Origin: Pseudonocardia asaccharolytica DSM 44247 = NBRC 16224
GTDB taxonomy: Bacteria > Actinomycetota > Actinomycetes > Mycobacteriales > Pseudonocardiaceae
Assembly: GCF_000423625.1 (NCBI RefSeq)
Contig: NZ_AUII01000035.1
Coordinates: 1-34,921, forward strand
Reading direction: 5' to 3'
DNA length: 34,921 nt
A model generated the notes under the pieces. The model ran no database searches. It saw nothing but the letters and a program-made list of their open reading frames with translations, and was not told the origin of the DNA. The translations under genes and the position numbers were made by a program. Position 1 is the first letter of the stretch, and each line of letters begins with the position of its first letter. Below are positions 8,356 to 16,553 of the stretch, in pieces.

Positions 8356-9726
8356 TCACAAGCTGGCGATCAGGCGTTCCACGCGTTCGTCGACGGCCCG
8401 GAACGGGTCCTTGCACAGCACGGTGCGCTGGGCCTGGTCGTTGAGCTTCAGGTGCACCCAGTCGACGGTGAAGTCCCGCCCGGCGGCCTGGGCGGCGGCG
8501 ATGAAGTCGCCGCGCAGCTTGGCCCGGGTGGTCTGCGGCGGGGTGTCCTTGGCCGCCTCGATCTCGCCGTCGTCGGTGACCCGATCGACCATGCCCTTGC
8601 GCTGCAACAGGTCGAACAGCCCGCGGCCGCGGCGGATGTCGTGGTAGGCCAGGTCGAGCTGGGCGATGCGGGAGCTGGCCAGGTCGAGGTTGTGGCGCTC
8701 CTGGTAGCGCTCGACCAGCCTGCGCTTGATCGCCCAGTCGATCTCGCGGTCGATGAGCGCGTGGTTCTGGCTCTCCACCGCGTCCAGGGTGCGGCCCCAC
8801 AGCTCCACGACCCGCTCCTGCACGCGGTCGTCGTTGTGCGCGGAGCCGCGGGCGGCCAGATGCTCGACGGCGTGGGCGTAGTACTCGCGCTGGATGTCCA
8901 GGGCGCTGGCCTCCCGTCCGCCCGCCAGCCGGACGGTCCGCCGGCCGGTGAGGTCGTGGCTGATCTCCCGGATGGCGCGGATCGGGTTGTCCAGGGTGAA
9001 GTCCCGGAACTGGACGCCCGCCTCGATCATCTCCAGCACGAGCGTCGCCGAGCCGACCTTGAGCAGGGTCGTCACCTCGGACATGTTGGAATCGCCGACG
9101 ATCACGTGCAGCCGCCGGTAGCGCTCGGCGTCGGCGTGCGGCTCGTCGCGGGTGTTGATGATCGGCCGCGACCGGGTGGTGGCGCTGGAGACACCCTCCC
9201 AGATGTGCTCGGCGCGCTGGGAAAGGCAGTAGACCGCCCCACGCGGGGTCTGCAGCACCTTGCCCGCCCCGCAGATCAGCTGGCGGGTCACCAGGAACGG
9301 CAACAGCACGTCGGCGATGCGGGAGAACTCCCCGGCCCTGGCGACGAGATAGTTCTCGTGGCAGCCGTAGGAGTTGCCCGCGGAGTCGGTGTTGTTCTTG
9401 AACAGGTAGATGTCGCCGCCGATGCCCTCGTCGACGAGCCGCCGCTCGGCGTCGACGAGCAGGTCCTCGAGGATCCGCTCGCCTGCCTTGTCGTGGGCGA
9501 CGAGCTGGGTCAGTGAGTCGCATTCCGCGGTCGCGTACTCGGGATGGGAGCCGACGTCGAGATAGAGCCGGGCGCCGTTGCGCAGAAAGACGTTCGACGA
9601 CCGGCCCCAGGAGACCACGCGACGGAACAGGTAGCGCGCTACCTCGTCGGGGGACAGCCGCCGCTGGCCGTGGAAGGTGCAGGTGACCCCGAACTCGGTC
9701 TCGACACCATAAATCCGCCGCTGCAT
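8356..9726 (-). CDS. pafA: Pup-protein ligase PafA
   Basis: 456 residues, normal length. It opens with MQRRIYGVETEFGV, where the glutamate of V-E-T-E-F binds Mg-ATP, and has L-Y-L-D-V-G-S-H-P-E-Y (54-64), whose Asp (D57) matches the catalytic base region of the family. The glutamine-synthetase-like fold continues with N-T-D-S-A-G-N-S-Y-G-C-H-E-N-Y and RAEHIWEGVSSATTRSRPII. It attaches the C-terminal glutamate of deamidated Pup to lysines of target proteins. ATG 9726 follows a TACGCT -10 hexamer by 6 nt. It is separated from prcA and dop by about 17 kb of unrelated genes. Confidence 0.95.
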   Translation of the reverse strand: MQRRIYGVETEFGVTCTFHGQRRLSPDEVARYLFRRVVSWGRSSNVFLRNGARLYLDVGSHPEYATAECDSLTQLVAHDKAGERILEDLLVDAERRLVDEGIGGDIYLFKNNTDSAGNSYGCHENYLVARAGEFSRIADVLLPFLVTRQLICGAGKVLQTPRGAVYCLSQRAEHIWEGVSSATTRSRPIINTRDEPHADAERYRRLHVIVGDSNMSEVTTLLKVGSATLVLEMIEAGVQFRDFTLDNPIRAIREISHDLTGRRTVRLAGGREASALDIQREYYAHAVEHLAARGSAHNDDRVQERVVELWGRTLDAVESQNHALIDREIDWAIKRRLVERYQERHNLDLASSRIAQLDLAYHDIRRGRGLFDLLQRKGMVDRVTDDGEIEAAKDTPPQTTRAKLRGDFIAAAQAAGRDFTVDWVHLKLNDQAQRTVLCKDPFRAVDERVERLIASL

Positions 9727-9732
9727 GTCATC

Positions 9733-9738
9733 AGCGTA
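9733..9738 (-). promoter_or_regulatory. -10 element of a leaderless pafA promoter
   Basis: TACGCT on the minus strand, 6 nt before ATG 9726, with no Shine-Dalgarno. It lies back to back with the divergent TACTGT at 9755-9760, so pafA and the PAP2-DGK gene share a promoter region of about 40 bp. Confidence 0.45.
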
Positions 9739-9754
9739 GGCGGAATGCCACCCG

Positions 9755-9760
9755 TACTGT
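9755..9760 (+). promoter_or_regulatory. -10 element of a leaderless PAP2-DGK promoter
   Basis: TACTGT followed by GATGCCT (7 nt) and GTG 9768. This spacing makes GTG 9768 the preferred start over ATG 9762, which would sit only 1 nt after the -10 box. Confidence 0.45.
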
Positions 9761-9767
9761 GATGCCT

Positions 9768-11324
9768 GTGCGCGAGTGGTTGCGGCGAGTCGGGCGGGCG
9801 TCTCCTGCGGTGAACCCGGTCGACCGGGCGATTTCGCATGTCATCGCCCGGCGTTCACCCGGCCGGCTCGACGAGACGATGAAGTCGCTGTCCACCGCGG
9901 CGAACCACAGCATGCTCTGGTTCACCATCGCCGGGGTTCTCGCCGCGCGCAAGGGCGCCACCCGCAAGGCCGCGCTGCGCGGGGTGGTCGCCATCGGCGG
10001 GGCGAGCGGGATGGCCAACGCGCTGCTCAAGCCGCTGCTGCCGCGACGGCGGCCCGCGGCCGCCGAGCTGCCCGCCCATCAGACCCTGCCCAACCCGCCG
10101 ACGTCGTCGTCGTTCCCCTCCGGGCATGCGGCCTCGGCCGCCGCGTTCGCGACCGCGGTGGCGGTGGAGAGTCCCCGGCTGGGTCTCGCGCTGGCGCCGC
10201 TGGCCGGTGCGGTCGCCTACTCCCGGGTCCATGTCGGGGTGCACTGGAGCTCGGACGTGGTCGCGGGCGCGGCCGTCGGGTCCGCCATCGCGCTGGCTAC
10301 CCGCCGCTGGTGGCCGGTGCGCAGCAGCGACGAGGCCCGCGCCCGCCCGGTGGACACCGTACCGCCGCTCCCGGAGGGCACGGGCCTGGTCCTGATGGCC
10401 AACCCGTTCGCCGGTGACCCGGGCATCGACCTCGCCGAGGAGATCGAGACGGCGCTGCCCGCCGCGCTCGTGCTGCGCGTCCAGGACGGCATCGACATCG
10501 ACGACCAGCTGGAGAAGGCGATCGCCGGACGCGACGGCCGGGTCCGTGCCGTCGGAGCGGCCGGTGGGGACGGCACGGCGGCGGCCGCGGCGGCGGTGGC
10601 CAACCGGCACGACCTCCCGCTGGTGCTGGTGCCCGGGGGCACCCTCAACCACTTCGCGCGCGACGTCGGCGTCTACGACCTGCAGGAGGCGGTCGACGCC
10701 ACCCAGGCCGGCGAGGCCGTCGCCGTCGATCTCGGGCTCGTCGAGGCGCATCCGGGCAAGGACCCGGAACCGCAGAGCGACGAGGTGATCCGCACCCGGT
10801 ACTTCCTCAACACCGCGAGCATCGGCTCCTACCCGGAGCTGGTGCGGCTGCGCGAGCGCTGGCAGCCCCGGTGGGGCAAATGGCCCGCGTTCGCGGCGGC
10901 GCTGATCACGGTGCTGCGCCGGTCCGAGCGGGTCGAGGTCAAGATCGTCGACGAGTGGCACCTGGTCTGGTTCCTGTTTGTCGGCAACGGGACCTACCAT
11001 CCGCGCGGGATGGTCCCGGCGTGGCGGCCCACGCTCGACTCCGGGCTGCTCGACATCCGCTGGTTGCGCGCCGAGGTCCGGTTCTCCCGGACGCGGGCGT
11101 TCCTGGCGCTCGTTCTCGGCGCGCTGGGGCACAGCCGGGTGTATGGCCAGCAGGAGGTCGACCACCTCGACGTGGAGCTGCGGGTGCCCGCGATGCTCGC
11201 CACCGACGGCGAGGTCGTCGAGGAGGCCGGGCGCTACACCTTCCGCGTCGCCGAGCGTCCGATTCCGGTGTACCGGCGTGACGAGCAGAACTGGTCGGGG
11301 CGCGACCGCCCCTACATGCGCTGA
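9768..11324 (+). CDS. PAP2 phosphatase / diacylglycerol kinase fusion
   Basis: 518 residues. Residues 1-180 are a PAP2 phosphatase with all three motifs: K-P-L-L-P-R-R-R-P (88-96), PSGH (117-120) and S-R-V-H-V-G-V-H-W-S-S-D (152-163). Residues 205-505 are a diacylglycerol/lipid kinase catalytic domain with GGDGT (266-270) and P-G-G-T-L-N-H-F-A-R-D (289-299). The two activities act in opposite directions on lipid phosphate groups, so the protein may exchange phosphate on a membrane lipid or isoprenoid. The fusion is known in Actinobacteria. It is divergent from pafA and convergent with the moeA-PBP gene, sharing a terminator whose arm holds its own stop codon. Confidence 0.85.
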   Translation: MREWLRRVGRASPAVNPVDRAISHVIARRSPGRLDETMKSLSTAANHSMLWFTIAGVLAARKGATRKAALRGVVAIGGASGMANALLKPLLPRRRPAAAELPAHQTLPNPPTSSSFPSGHAASAAAFATAVAVESPRLGLALAPLAGAVAYSRVHVGVHWSSDVVAGAAVGSAIALATRRWWPVRSSDEARARPVDTVPPLPEGTGLVLMANPFAGDPGIDLAEEIETALPAALVLRVQDGIDIDDQLEKAIAGRDGRVRAVGAAGGDGTAAAAAAVANRHDLPLVLVPGGTLNHFARDVGVYDLQEAVDATQAGEAVAVDLGLVEAHPGKDPEPQSDEVIRTRYFLNTASIGSYPELVRLRERWQPRWGKWPAFAAALITVLRRSERVEVKIVDEWHLVWFLFVGNGTYHPRGMVPAWRPTLDSGLLDIRWLRAEVRFSRTRAFLALVLGALGHSRVYGQQEVDHLDVELRVPAMLATDGEVVEEAGRYTFRVAERPIPVYRRDEQNWSGRDRPYMR

Positions 11325-11354
11325 GGCGCCCATGCCGCGCACGGGCGCCTCAGC
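11320..11354. terminator. Bidirectional terminator containing both stop codons
   Basis: Perfect 12-bp arms 11320-11331 (GCTGAGGCGCCC) and 11343-11354, with an 11-nt loop. The TGA of the PAP2-DGK gene (11322-11324) is in the left arm and the stop of the moeA-PBP gene (11350-11352, minus) is in the right arm. One hairpin therefore serves two converging transcripts. Confidence 0.7.
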
Positions 11355-13269
11355 ACACCCGCCGCCCGGTCTCGGCGCACGAGTACCCGCCGAGGGCCTC
11401 CACGGCCGCGCGGAAGTCCGGCCGGTCCAGCAGCGCCCACAGCGGCGCGAGCAGCGCATCGGTCAGGGTGTCCGCGCGCAGCACCAGGTCGTAGGGCTCC
11501 TGGGCGACGGGCACGAAGTCGAGCCCGAACGCCCGGGCGGCGGCGAGGATGCCCATCCCGGTATCGGCCCGCCCGGCGGCCACGGCGGCGGCCACCGCGA
11601 GGTGGGTGTGCTCCTCGCGGGTGTAGCCGGAGACCGCGGCGGGTTCGATGCCGCGGCGGGCGAGCTCGTGGTCGAGCAGCGCGCGGGTGCCCGCCCCGCG
11701 CTGCCGGTTGACGTAGCTCAGCCCAGGTCGGGTCAGGTCCGCGACATCGCTCAGCCCCAGCGGGTTCCCGGGGGCGACGATCAGCCCCTGGTCGCGGTGC
11801 ACCAGCCGGACGACGGCCACCTCCGGCCCCGCGCCGAGCAGCCGGTCCACGAAGGGCAGGGTGTACTCCCCCGTCGCCGGATCCAGCAGGTGTGAACCGG
11901 CGACGTGGCAGAGCCCGTCGCGCAACGCCACCAGCCCGCCGAGCGAACCCACGTTGGAGGAGGCCAGCGTGACCAGCGGGTTCTCGGCGCGCAGCGCGGA
12001 GGCCGCGAGGTCCAGCACCAGATCGTGCGAGCCGATCGCGACGATCGTGCGTCCGATCTCGGCCAGCCCGCGCAGCAGCTCGACCCGGACCTGCTCGCCC
12101 GCGTGATGGCCCTCCACCCCGGCGGGCACCACGAGCAGGCCGTCCGCGCGGACCAGCGAGGTGAGCACCCCGGCGCCGCGGGGCAGCGGCGTGGCGACCA
12201 CCTCGCCGCGCACCCGGCCCAGCCGGACCCGGACCCAGTCGTCCATCCCGATCGCGGAGGGGAGCTTGCGGGCCAGCCGGGCCGTGGTCGACGGGCGTTC
12301 CCCCGGCGCGGCGCCCTCCAGCTCGGCGAGCAGCGGCGCGGCGAAGATGTCGAAGGTCAGCGCGGCCGAGACCGGATAGCCCGGGGCGCCGAGCACCGGT
12401 GTGCGGTCCACGGTGCCGAGCACCACCGGATGTCCGGGGCGGACCGCGACGCCGTGCACGGCAAGCGTTCCCGCGCCGGCCACGACGCGGGCGGTGTAGT
12501 CGTCGCGGCCCGCGCTGGACCCGGCGACGAGGATCACGAGATCGGCGCTGGCACCGGCCGCCCGCAGCGCCGCGGTGATCGCCTCCGGGTCGTCGGGGAC
12601 GATCTCGGTGACCTGGGCGTCGCAGTGCGCCTCGCGGGCCTGCGCGGCCAGCATCAGCGAGTTCGTGTCGAGGATCTCCCCGGGACCGGGCTCGGTGCCG
12701 ATCGGGCGGATCTCGTCGCCGGTCGGGACGACGACCACGAGCGGTGGACGCCGGACGACGAGCTCGGTGACCCCGGCCGCGGCACAGGCGGCGACGTCGA
12801 CGGGCCGCAGCCGATGGCCCGTCGGCAGCAGCAGCTCGGCGGCGCTGATGTCCTCCCCGATGGAGCGGACGTGCTGGTAGGGCGGAACCGCGGCGCGCAG
12901 CTCGGCCGACCCCTCCGCGGTGCGGTGCACATGCTCGCGCATGACGACGGCGTCGTAGCCGTCCGGCAGCGGATCCCCGGTGTCGACGACCTCGAAGTCG
13001 CCGACGGCCAGCAGCGCCGGGGTGGTTTCGGAGGCGGCGACGGTGTCGGCGGCGCGCACCGCGATCCCGTCCATCGCGGCGGCGTCGAACGCCGGTGAGG
13101 ACCGCCGCGCCCACACCGGCTCGCCGGTCACCCGGCCCACCGCGGCCCCGACCGGCACCCGGATCGTCTCGACCCGGATCGGGCAGCCGGCCGCCGCCCG
13201 CGCGGCCCGCCAGGCATCGAGGGCCTCGGCCGCGGGGACGTCGGAGACGAAGGGGCTTTCCGCGGTCAC
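11350..13269 (-). CDS. MoeA-type molybdopterin molybdotransferase with C-terminal PBP-like domain
   Basis: 639 residues. Residues 1 to about 405 are a MoeA protein: S-P-A-F-D-A-A-A-M-D-G-I-A-V-R near residue 60, V-P-T-G-D-E-I-R-P-I-G, A-G-S-S-A-G-R-D-D-Y and G-A-P-G-Y-P-V-S-A. Residues about 415-635 form a periplasmic-binding-protein-like domain (IGSHDLVLDLAASALR, then S-Y-V-N-R-Q-R-G-A-G-T-R-A-L-L) without a signal peptide. MoeA inserts molybdate or tungstate into adenylylated molybdopterin. The PBP domain is usually thought to bind a ligand, possibly the oxyanion (inference). It starts at GTG 13269, overlapping a TGA as GTGA, and is the last gene of a presumed formate dehydrogenase-moeA-moeA transcript. 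A plain moeA precedes it, so the pair may separate Mo from W insertion. Confidence 0.85.
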   Translation of the reverse strand: MTAESPFVSDVPAAEALDAWRAARAAAGCPIRVETIRVPVGAAVGRVTGEPVWARRSSPAFDAAAMDGIAVRAADTVAASETTPALLAVGDFEVVDTGDPLPDGYDAVVMREHVHRTAEGSAELRAAVPPYQHVRSIGEDISAAELLLPTGHRLRPVDVAACAAAGVTELVVRRPPLVVVVPTGDEIRPIGTEPGPGEILDTNSLMLAAQAREAHCDAQVTEIVPDDPEAITAALRAAGASADLVILVAGSSAGRDDYTARVVAGAGTLAVHGVAVRPGHPVVLGTVDRTPVLGAPGYPVSAALTFDIFAAPLLAELEGAAPGERPSTTARLARKLPSAIGMDDWVRVRLGRVRGEVVATPLPRGAGVLTSLVRADGLLVVPAGVEGHHAGEQVRVELLRGLAEIGRTIVAIGSHDLVLDLAASALRAENPLVTLASSNVGSLGGLVALRDGLCHVAGSHLLDPATGEYTLPFVDRLLGAGPEVAVVRLVHRDQGLIVAPGNPLGLSDVADLTRPGLSYVNRQRGAGTRALLDHELARRGIEPAAVSGYTREEHTHLAVAAAVAAGRADTGMGILAAARAFGLDFVPVAQEPYDLVLRADTLTDALLAPLWALLDRPDFRAAVEALGGYSCAETGRRVC

Positions 13270-13298
13270 ACGCCGACCGTAGCCGGATCGTCCGCCGA

Positions 13299-13361
13299 GA
13301 TCGGCACCTGGGCAGCGCCGGCCGCGATCCGCGCGGCTCCGGCCTCCGAAACGGCGATCAC
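13299..13361 (-). promoter_or_regulatory. Moe leader element copy A (candidate structured RNA)
   Basis: This 63-nt block upstream of moeA-PBP aligns without gaps to 14667-14729 upstream of the other moeA, with about 45 of 63 identities by hand count. Both begin GTGATC and end GCCGATC. Positions 26-30 and 36-40 form the same 5-bp stem (CCGCG/CGCGG) with different loops. The block starts 92 nt before the moeA-PBP GTG. Differences are not concentrated at third codon positions in the frame beginning at GTGATC, nor in the plus-strand frame I compared. Confidence 0.45.
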
Positions 13362-13411
13362 CGGAATGGCGGCGGTCCAGCAGTCAGCGGCTCGGCGGCG
13401 GCCACCCGGCA

Positions 13412-14632
13412 TCAGCGGTACAGCGTGACCTCGACCTCGCAGCCGGCGTCCAGACCGGTGGCGGGTTCGGGCACGACCAGGTAGCCGTCGGCGTGGGCCA
13501 GCACCGACAGCAGCGCCGACGGACCGAACAACGGCTCCGCGACGCCGTCGCGAACCCGCACCTGCACCACGTCGAGCCTGCCCGCGGCCGAGGCCAGGTT
13601 CCGGGACAGCACGGCGCGGGTGCTCGGCTCCGGCGGCGGGGCCTCGCAGCCCGCGAGCCGCCACACCAGCGGCACCCCGACCAGCCGGAACACCACCAGC
13701 GCCGACAGCGGGTTGCCGGGCAGCCCGACCACAGGGATGCCGCCGCAGTCGGCCAGCAGCGTCGGCTTGCCGGGTTTGATCGCCAGCCCGTGGCACCAGA
13801 GGGTCCCCAGCGCGGCCACCGCGTCCGCGGTCTCGTCGCGCGTCCCGACCGAGGATCCCGCCGAGACGACCACCAGGTCGGCGGCCGGCAGCACCGTGCG
13901 CAGCTTCGTCTCCAGGGCTCCCGGGTCGTCGGTGACGATCCCGGCGACCTCGGGCTCGCCCCCGGCATCGGTGACCAGGCCCGCCAGCGCCGACGCGGTC
14001 GCGTCACGCACCTGGCCGGGGGCGAGCTCGGCGGTGTCGGGGGGCACCACCTCGTCCCCGGTCGAGACGATCGCCACCCGGGGCCGGGCGTGCACGGGCA
14101 CCTCGGTCACCCCGGCGGCGGCGAGCAGACCCAGGTCCGGGGCGCGCAACGGCCGTCCCGCGGGGGCGAGCGCCGCGCCGGCGGCGACGTCCTCGTCGGC
14201 GCGCACCAGGCCGCCGCCCGGTGCGACCGGGCGGGTCACCTCGATCGTGCCGGGCATCGTCTCGGCGGTGTACTCGATCATCACGACGGCGTCGGCGCCG
14301 GCGGGCAGGACGCCCCCGGTCGGCACCGCGACGCAGCCGCCGGGTGCGACGGTGACCGCCGGTGCCTCGCCCATCCGCACCGCGCCGAGAAGGTCGAGGT
14401 ACGAGGGCAGCCCCTCCGAGGCGCCGTAGGTATCGGCGGCCCGCACCGCGAAGCCGTCGACCGTGGACCGGACGAAGCCGGGCAACGGGTCGGGGGCGAG
14501 CACGTCGGCGGCGGGCACCCGATGCAGGGCGGCGGCGAGCGGTACGGCCCGGACCGGGGTGCGCCGGGCGGGCCGGAACCCGGCGAGCGCCTCGGAGACG
14601 GTCCGGGCGGTGAAGAATTCGCGGCCGCTCAC
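13412..14632 (-). CDS. moeA: Molybdopterin molybdotransferase MoeA
   Basis: 406 residues, the normal length of a single MoeA. Motifs: S-T-V-D-G-F-A-V-R-A-A-D-T-Y-G-A near residue 60, P-T-G-G-V-L-P-A-G-A-D-A-V-V, S-T-G-D-E-V-V-P-P, S-A-G-S-S-V-G-T-R-D-E-T and G-L-P-G-N-P-L-S-A-L. The G-L-P-G-N-P loop is the classical MoeA signature, degenerate in the downstream paralogue (G-A-P-G-Y-P). GTG 14632 has GGAG 7 nt upstream. It follows the formate dehydrogenase beta gene by 148 bp on the same strand. It catalyses metal insertion to complete the pterin cofactor. Confidence 0.9.
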   Translation of the reverse strand: MSGREFFTARTVSEALAGFRPARRTPVRAVPLAAALHRVPAADVLAPDPLPGFVRSTVDGFAVRAADTYGASEGLPSYLDLLGAVRMGEAPAVTVAPGGCVAVPTGGVLPAGADAVVMIEYTAETMPGTIEVTRPVAPGGGLVRADEDVAAGAALAPAGRPLRAPDLGLLAAAGVTEVPVHARPRVAIVSTGDEVVPPDTAELAPGQVRDATASALAGLVTDAGGEPEVAGIVTDDPGALETKLRTVLPAADLVVVSAGSSVGTRDETADAVAALGTLWCHGLAIKPGKPTLLADCGGIPVVGLPGNPLSALVVFRLVGVPLVWRLAGCEAPPPEPSTRAVLSRNLASAAGRLDVVQVRVRDGVAEPLFGPSALLSVLAHADGYLVVPEPATGLDAGCEVEVTLYR

Positions 14633-14666
14633 ACCCCCGCTCCGGCGACGTGATCGACATCCACAT

Positions 14667-14729
14667 GATCGGCGTTCGGGAGCCGGCAGCCGCGCTGAGC
14701 GCGGTCGCGGGCTTCGAAACGGTGATCAC
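14667..14729 (-). promoter_or_regulatory. Moe leader element copy B (candidate structured RNA)
   Basis: Counterpart of 13299-13361. It starts 97 nt before the moeA GTG. The hairpin C-C-G-C-G-C / G-C-G-C-G-G with a TCA loop sits at the same offset as in copy A. GATC occurs at both ends and could close an outer stem. It lies wholly in the gap between the formate dehydrogenase beta gene and moeA. Confidence 0.45.
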
Positions 14730-14780
14730 GGCCAGGGGTGCTGCCGGGAGTACGGCCAGGCCACCGCCGGGACGGGGGGC

Positions 14781-16553
14781 TCATCGGGTGGGCTGCTCCG
14801 GCGCGCCGTCGGGTCGGGGCTGCGGGCGCGCCGATGCTCCGCCCTTGTCCAGGCCGAGCACGCTGACCACCGGACCCAGCGCCACCTGCCCGAGCCCGCA
14901 GATCGACGTCTTGCGCATCGCCTCCTCGAGTTGCAACACCCGCGCGTGCTGCGCCTCGTCCAACCGCGACGAGCCCGCCGCCAGCACCCCGGTCAGCAGC
15001 TCGTGCGCCTTGGTGGACCCGACGCGACACGGGACGCATTTGCCGCAGGACTCGTTGCGGAAGAACCGCAGCACGTTGGTGGCGGCGGTGAGCAGGTCGG
15101 TGCCTTCGGCCAGCACGACCAGCGCGCCGGAGCCGAGCATCGTGCCGGCCTCGGCGAGCGGGGCGAAGTCCAGTGGCAGGTCGAGCTGGTCGGGGCCGAT
15201 GAAGTTCGACGACGCCCCACCCGGCTGCACCGCGCCGACGCCCGCCCCGCCGGACACCCCGCCGGCGCGGGCGATCAGCTCGCGCACCGTGGTGCCCATC
15301 GGTACGCAGTACACGCCCGCCCGCTGCACGTGCCCGGACACGGCGAAGAACTTCCAGCCGACCGCCTGGCCGCGGCCCTGGTCGCGCCACCACTGCGCCC
15401 CGCGGGTCAGGATCACCGGGACGTCGGCGAAGGTCTCCACGGAGTTCATCAGGGTCGGGCGGCCGTGCAGGCCGTAGGTGCCGGGGAATGGCGGCTTGTT
15501 GCGTGGCTCGCCGCGGTGGCCCTCCATGCACTCGATCAGCGCCGTCTCCTCGCCGAGGATGTAGCCGCCCGGGGAGGTGAAGATGTCGACCTCCAGCCGC
15601 CGGCCGGACCCGCAGGCATCCGGTCCGACCACCCCGGCCGCCCGCAGGGCGGCCAGCTCGGCGCGCAGCACCCGTTCCTCGGGGCCGTACTCGTGGCGGA
15701 TGAACACCCAGCCCTGCTCGGCGCCGACCACGGCCATCCCGAGCAGCAGCCCCTCCAGCACCAGATGCGGCTGGTCGGCCAGGATCTGGCGGTCCTTGAA
15801 GGTGCCCGGCTCGGACTCGTCGGCGTTGCAGATCGCGTACTTGACACCCCCCGGCTCGGCCGCCCGGACCAGCTCCCACTTCTTCCCGGTGGGGAACCCG
15901 GCCCCGCCCATGCCGCGCAACCCGGACTCCGCGAGCACGGCCACCACGTCGTCGGGGTCGAGCTGCCCGCCCAGCAGCGCGCGCAGCGTCGCGTACCGCT
16001 GCGCGACGCCCGAACCGGCCGGATAGGGGTCGTTGGGCCAGGGCTGGGTGCGGCCCGAGGCGGTGGGCTCGGCGTGGCCCACCCCGGCCTCGCGCGCCGC
16101 GGCGACCAGCGCGTCGAGAGCGTCGAGAGCCGACACCGTGGCCGGGTGCTCGTTGACCGCCGCGGCGGGGGCGATGTCGCACCGGCCCAGGCAGGACACC
16201 TCGACGAGCTCGACGTCGGCGTCGTCGCCGTAGCGCTGCCGCAGCGCCGCGATCCGCTCCGCGCCCGCGTGCAGCCAGCAGGTCAGGTCGCGGCAGACGC
16301 TCAGCGCCACCTTCGCCGGCGGACTCGTGCGGAAATGCGGGTAGAACGAGACCAGGCCCTCGATCTCGTAGCGGGGGCGCCGGGTGTCGCGGGCCAGTTC
16401 CTCCAGCTCCTCGCGGGGCAGCCAGCCCATCCGCTCCTGGATCGCGTTGAGCGCCGGGATGAGCGAGGGGCCGGGAAACCTGCCCGCGCGCGCCTCCACC
16501 CCGGGCACCCGGCGGGGCCGCACCTGATCGGCCCGCTCGGACAACTCGGTCAC
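14781..16553 (-). CDS. NAD-dependent formate dehydrogenase, NuoE-NuoF fusion (beta/gamma) subunit
   Basis: 590 residues. Residues 20-170 are a NuoE/FdsG thioredoxin-like [2Fe-2S] domain with C87-x4-C92 and C121-x3-C125. Residues 180-570 are a NuoF/FdsB domain with the FMN site R-G-M-G-G-A-G-F-P-T-G-K-K-W (213-226), C-N-A-D-E-S-E-P-G-T (242-251) and a [4Fe-4S] ligand set C503, C506, C509 and C552. It carries electrons from the catalytic subunit to NAD+. GTG 16553 overlaps the fdhA stop as GTGA, so the two are translationally coupled. In other organisms gamma and beta are often separate genes; here they are fused. Confidence 0.9.
   Translation of the reverse strand: MTELSERADQVRPRRVPGVEARAGRFPGPSLIPALNAIQERMGWLPREELEELARDTRRPRYEIEGLVSFYPHFRTSPPAKVALSVCRDLTCWLHAGAERIAALRQRYGDDADVELVEVSCLGRCDIAPAAAVNEHPATVSALDALDALVAAAREAGVGHAEPTASGRTQPWPNDPYPAGSGVAQRYATLRALLGGQLDPDDVVAVLAESGLRGMGGAGFPTGKKWELVRAAEPGGVKYAICNADESEPGTFKDRQILADQPHLVLEGLLLGMAVVGAEQGWVFIRHEYGPEERVLRAELAALRAAGVVGPDACGSGRRLEVDIFTSPGGYILGEETALIECMEGHRGEPRNKPPFPGTYGLHGRPTLMNSVETFADVPVILTRGAQWWRDQGRGQAVGWKFFAVSGHVQRAGVYCVPMGTTVRELIARAGGVSGGAGVGAVQPGGASSNFIGPDQLDLPLDFAPLAEAGTMLGSGALVVLAEGTDLLTAATNVLRFFRNESCGKCVPCRVGSTKAHELLTGVLAAGSSRLDEAQHARVLQLEEAMRKTSICGLGQVALGPVVSVLGLDKGGASARPQPRPDGAPEQPTR

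Noticed and set aside
13299..13361. Naming the moeA leader the known Moco riboswitch
   Set aside because: I cannot match it to that consensus from memory. Only the repeat and stem are visible, so it is listed as an unnamed candidate.
13266..13361. A 31-codon coding gene ending in the GTGA overlap with moeA-PBP
   Set aside because: The related block upstream of the other moeA does not keep this frame to the stop, and substitutions fall at first codon positions, so a protein role is unlikely.
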